NCBI GenBank assembly: GCA_020861125.1
Contig: JAJBSZ010000440.1
Span: 1 to 8,538, forward strand
Source: Planctomycetota bacterium
GTDB lineage: Bacteria > Planctomycetota > SZUA-567
Reading direction: 5' to 3'
DNA length: 8,538 nt
Part shown: positions 6,484-8,538 of the stretch, one piece after another
Layout: each line of letters opens with the position of its first letter
Numbering within the stretch: the stretch's first letter is position 1
The notes under the pieces: generated by a model
What the model saw: the letters and a program-made list of their open reading frames with translations, nothing else
Database searches by the model: none
Told to the model about the DNA's origin: nothing
Translations under genes and position numbers: made by a program

Positions 6484-8283
6484 ATGAATCTCAATCCACA
6501 GCAACTGCGGGCGGTGCATCACGCCACCGGTCCCCTCCTCATCCTCGCCGGCGCCGGCACCGGCAAGACCCGGGTGATTACCGAACGCATGGCCCACCTC
6601 CTGGATCAGGGCGTCCGGCCGGAGAACCTCCTGGGCGTCACCTTCACCAACAAGGCCGCCGCCGAGATGCGGTCGCGGCTAACCAAGATGGTCGGCCGCC
6701 GCCACCGGCTGAAACACCTGGTCGTCTCCACCTTCCACAGCCTGGCGGTGCGAATCCTCCGCCGTGACGCCGCCCGCCTCGGCTACACCCCGGGCTTCGG
6801 CATCTGCGATTACGGCGAGCAGGCCGCCATCGTCCGGAAAGCCCTGGCCACCGTGCGCGGCGGCGCCACCCTGGCGGTGGACGATGTCCTGCGGCGGATC
6901 GGCGCTGGCAAGAACCGCGGCCTGCTGCCCGAGGACTGCCGCCGGCAGGCCATCGAGGAGGACGAGATGGTCCTGGCCGCCGTGTACCGCCGCTACCAGG
7001 AGGCGCTCCGCCGCCAGAACTGCCTCGATTTCGACGACCTCCTGCTGCAAACCCTGATCCTCTTCCGGGAGCACGAGGACGCGCTGACCCACTGGCGGGA
7101 TCGTTTCCGCTACATCATGGTGGACGAATTCCAGGACACCAACGGCGTGCAGTTCGATCTGGTGCGTCTGCTGGCCGCGCCCCGCGACAACCTCTGTGTG
7201 GTGGGGGACGACGACCAGTCCATCTACGCCTGGCGGGGGGCGATGGCCGGCAATATCCTGAAGTTCCACGACCGCTACCCCGCCGCCGTCACCGTCACCC
7301 TGGAGCAGAACTACCGGTCCACCACCACCATCCTTGCCGCCGCCAACGCCGTCATCCGCAACAACGGCGGCCGCCGGGAAAAAAACCTCTGGTCGGATCT
7401 GGGGCAGGGCCGCCGGATCGGGCTCATCCCGTACAATGATCAGCACGAGGAAGCCTGCGGCATCGCCGCGGCCGTCCGCACTCGGGTGGCCGAGGAGGGC
7501 GGCCGGCTCCGCTTCGGCGATTTCGCCGTCATCATCCGCGCCAATGCCCAGTCCCGGCCGCTGGAGGACGAATTCCTGGCCGCCCGCATCCCTTTCGAGG
7601 TGATCGGCGGCCAGAGCCTCTTCGACCGCAAGGAAGCGCGGGACGTCATGTCCTTTCTCTCCCTGGTGGCCAACCCGGACGCCGACAACCATCTCCTCCG
7701 GGTGATCAACGTGCCGCCCCGGGGCATCGGCGGCAAGACCGTGGACGCCCTGAGCGCCCATGCCGCCGGCAACGGCGTCCGCCTAGCCGACCTCTTGGCC
7801 CGGCCGGAAACGGTGCCGGGGCTGACCGCCCAGGCCACGGCGGCTTGCCGGCGTCTGGCCGACCAGATCGCCGGCTGGCGGGAGCGGGTGCGGGAGCACG
7901 GCTTCGACGGCCTGGTGGAGTACATCCTCGCCGACACCGCCTACCAGGAGGAGCTCGCCCATCTCTACCGCGACCCGCTGGAGAGCGCCTCGCGCTGGCG
8001 GGAAGCGCTGGAGGTGGGGGAGTCACTGGCCGCCTTCGCCGCCGCCAACCCGCAGGCGGACCGGCTGGCGGTGCTGGCGGAGTTTTTGGGCGACGCGATG
8101 CTGGCCGGCCGCCAGGAGAGCGGCCGGAAGGCGCCCGACAACGCGGTCCGCATCATCACCGCCCATTCCGCCAAGGGCCTGGAATTCCCGGTGGTGTTCA
8201 TCCCGGGGCTGGAAGAGGAGATCTTCCCCCACAAGAACGCCATCGAGGCCGATACGGTGGAGGAAGAGCGGCGGCTGTTTTAA
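6484..8283 (+). CDS. rep: Rep-type SF1A DNA helicase, cut short by an in-frame stop
   Basis: ATP-dependent 3'-5' DNA helicase of the UvrD/Rep/PcrA family, which in Rep's case clears proteins ahead of the replication fork. The 599 residues carry the Q-motif LNPQQ (3-7), motif I AGAGTGKT (22-29), Ia TFTNKAA (53-59), II VDEFQDTN (213-220), III GDDDQSIYAWRGA (241-253), IV LEQNYRST (273-280) and V TAHSAKGLEF (559-568). It then ends after EEERRLF, exactly where the family continues into motif VI, YVAMTRA. The TAA at 8281-8283 replaces the tyrosine codon; translation past it restores motif VI and a Rep-like C-terminus, for a total of about 676 residues, close to E. coli Rep (673). As it stands the product lacks the motif VI arginine and should not couple ATP hydrolysis to unwinding. 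The start at 6484 gives the family's MNLNPQQ opening but has no clear Shine-Dalgarno; open frame upstream to 6247 is not family-like. Rep is favoured over UvrD by the length and the C-terminal fragment. Confidence 0.9.
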   Translation: MNLNPQQLRAVHHATGPLLILAGAGTGKTRVITERMAHLLDQGVRPENLLGVTFTNKAAAEMRSRLTKMVGRRHRLKHLVVSTFHSLAVRILRRDAARLGYTPGFGICDYGEQAAIVRKALATVRGGATLAVDDVLRRIGAGKNRGLLPEDCRRQAIEEDEMVLAAVYRRYQEALRRQNCLDFDDLLLQTLILFREHEDALTHWRDRFRYIMVDEFQDTNGVQFDLVRLLAAPRDNLCVVGDDDQSIYAWRGAMAGNILKFHDRYPAAVTVTLEQNYRSTTTILAAANAVIRNNGGRREKNLWSDLGQGRRIGLIPYNDQHEEACGIAAAVRTRVAEEGGRLRFGDFAVIIRANAQSRPLEDEFLAARIPFEVIGGQSLFDRKEARDVMSFLSLVANPDADNHLLRVINVPPRGIGGKTVDALSAHAAGNGVRLADLLARPETVPGLTAQATAACRRLADQIAGWRERVREHGFDGLVEYILADTAYQEELAHLYRDPLESASRWREALEVGESLAAFAAANPQADRLAVLAEFLGDAMLAGRQESGRKAPDNAVRIITAHSAKGLEFPVVFIPGLEEEIFPHKNAIEADTVEEERRLF

Positions 8284-8514
8284 GTGGCCATGACCCGGGC
8301 GCGGCGGGAACTGGTCCTCACCTGGAACCGCGGCCGCCTGAGCCGCGGCAAAGAAAAGCCCCGCCTTCCCAGCCGTTTTTTGGCGGAGATCCCGGAGGAA
8401 TATCTCGAAACGGAGGAGACGCCGACCCGTCGCGAAGAAGCCCTGGATTGGCTGGCTGGCCTGAAAGCGCGCCTGGGCGGCGACCCCGGCGCCGACGAGG
8501 GCCTGGCCGGCTAG
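8284..8514 (+). pseudogene. rep: C-terminal remnant of the rep-like helicase
   Basis: This continues the helicase frame directly after the TAA at 8281-8283. It encodes VAMTRARRELVLTW (the rest of motif VI with its arginines) and then a tail with PSRFLAEIPEEYL and LAGLKARLGG. These resemble the end of E. coli Rep (RFLLELPQDDL and LANLKAMM). The frame stays open for 76 codons to TAG at 8512-8514, with no other damage. A GTG at 8284 abuts the stop and an ATG lies at 8290, but the nearest GGAGGA (8259-8264) is 19 or more bases away, so independent translation looks weak. Most likely it is the severed end of one gene, by mutation or sequencing error. Confidence 0.8.
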
Positions 8515-8538
8515 TACTGCAGGTGTAGGCAGTAGGTG

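Noticed and set aside
5219..6487. Open frame on the plus strand (422 codons) opposite pheA, running into the helicase start
   Set aside because: It is antisense to an intact pheA, and its composition is typical of a codon-bias shadow.
6679..7761. Open frame on the minus strand (360 codons) opposite the helicase gene
   Set aside because: It is antisense to conserved helicase motifs, with no recognisable domain.
8515..8538. Imperfect tandem repeat (GCAGGTGTAG then GCAGTAGGTG) after the helicase fragment
   Set aside because: It is only two degenerate copies at the window edge, too short to distinguish from chance.

Overview
The window is GC-rich chromosomal DNA from a bacterium, most likely a proteobacterium in the broad sense (including the former Deltaproteobacteria). 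The clues are a fused chorismate mutase–prephenate dehydratase (P-protein), a YcjX/YcjF pair and a Rep-type helicase. Codons are strongly GC-ending and the protein-coding density is high. I see no rRNA, tRNA, CRISPR array, insertion sequence, phage gene or recognisable defence locus. I cannot name the species.

Layout. Five genes lie on the minus strand and one interrupted gene on the plus strand. Reading the minus strand from right to left: pheA (6241→5165), ycjX (5061→3730), ycjF (3710→2517), a 393-base gene-free stretch with a convincing sigma70-type promoter, then a CUT1-family sugar ABC ATPase (2123→966) and its MalF-type permease (917→3). The second permease and the binding protein are not in the window. 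The second permease may lie just beyond the left edge. Divergent from pheA, a rep-like helicase runs rightwards from 6484. It is cut by an in-frame TAA at 8281-8283, and the rest of the family's C-terminus continues in the same frame to 8514.

How the parts relate. ycjX and ycjF are 19 bases apart and surely co-transcribed; they form the membrane-stress GTPase/partner pair. pheA lies 103 bases upstream on the same strand, with a long imperfect hairpin in the gap, so the three may form one transcript whose distal part is controlled separately. pheA and rep have candidate back-to-back promoters in a 242-base divergent region. The ABC genes appear to be a separate operon with a perfect -35 box.

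Most notable are the nonsense codon at the conserved tyrosine of helicase motif VI, and the neighbourhood of aromatic-amino-acid biosynthesis, ycjXF and sugar ABC genes, which loosely resembles the E. coli ycjM-W/ycjXF/tyrR region. I found no clearly new biological system; most of the window is ordinary core genome.
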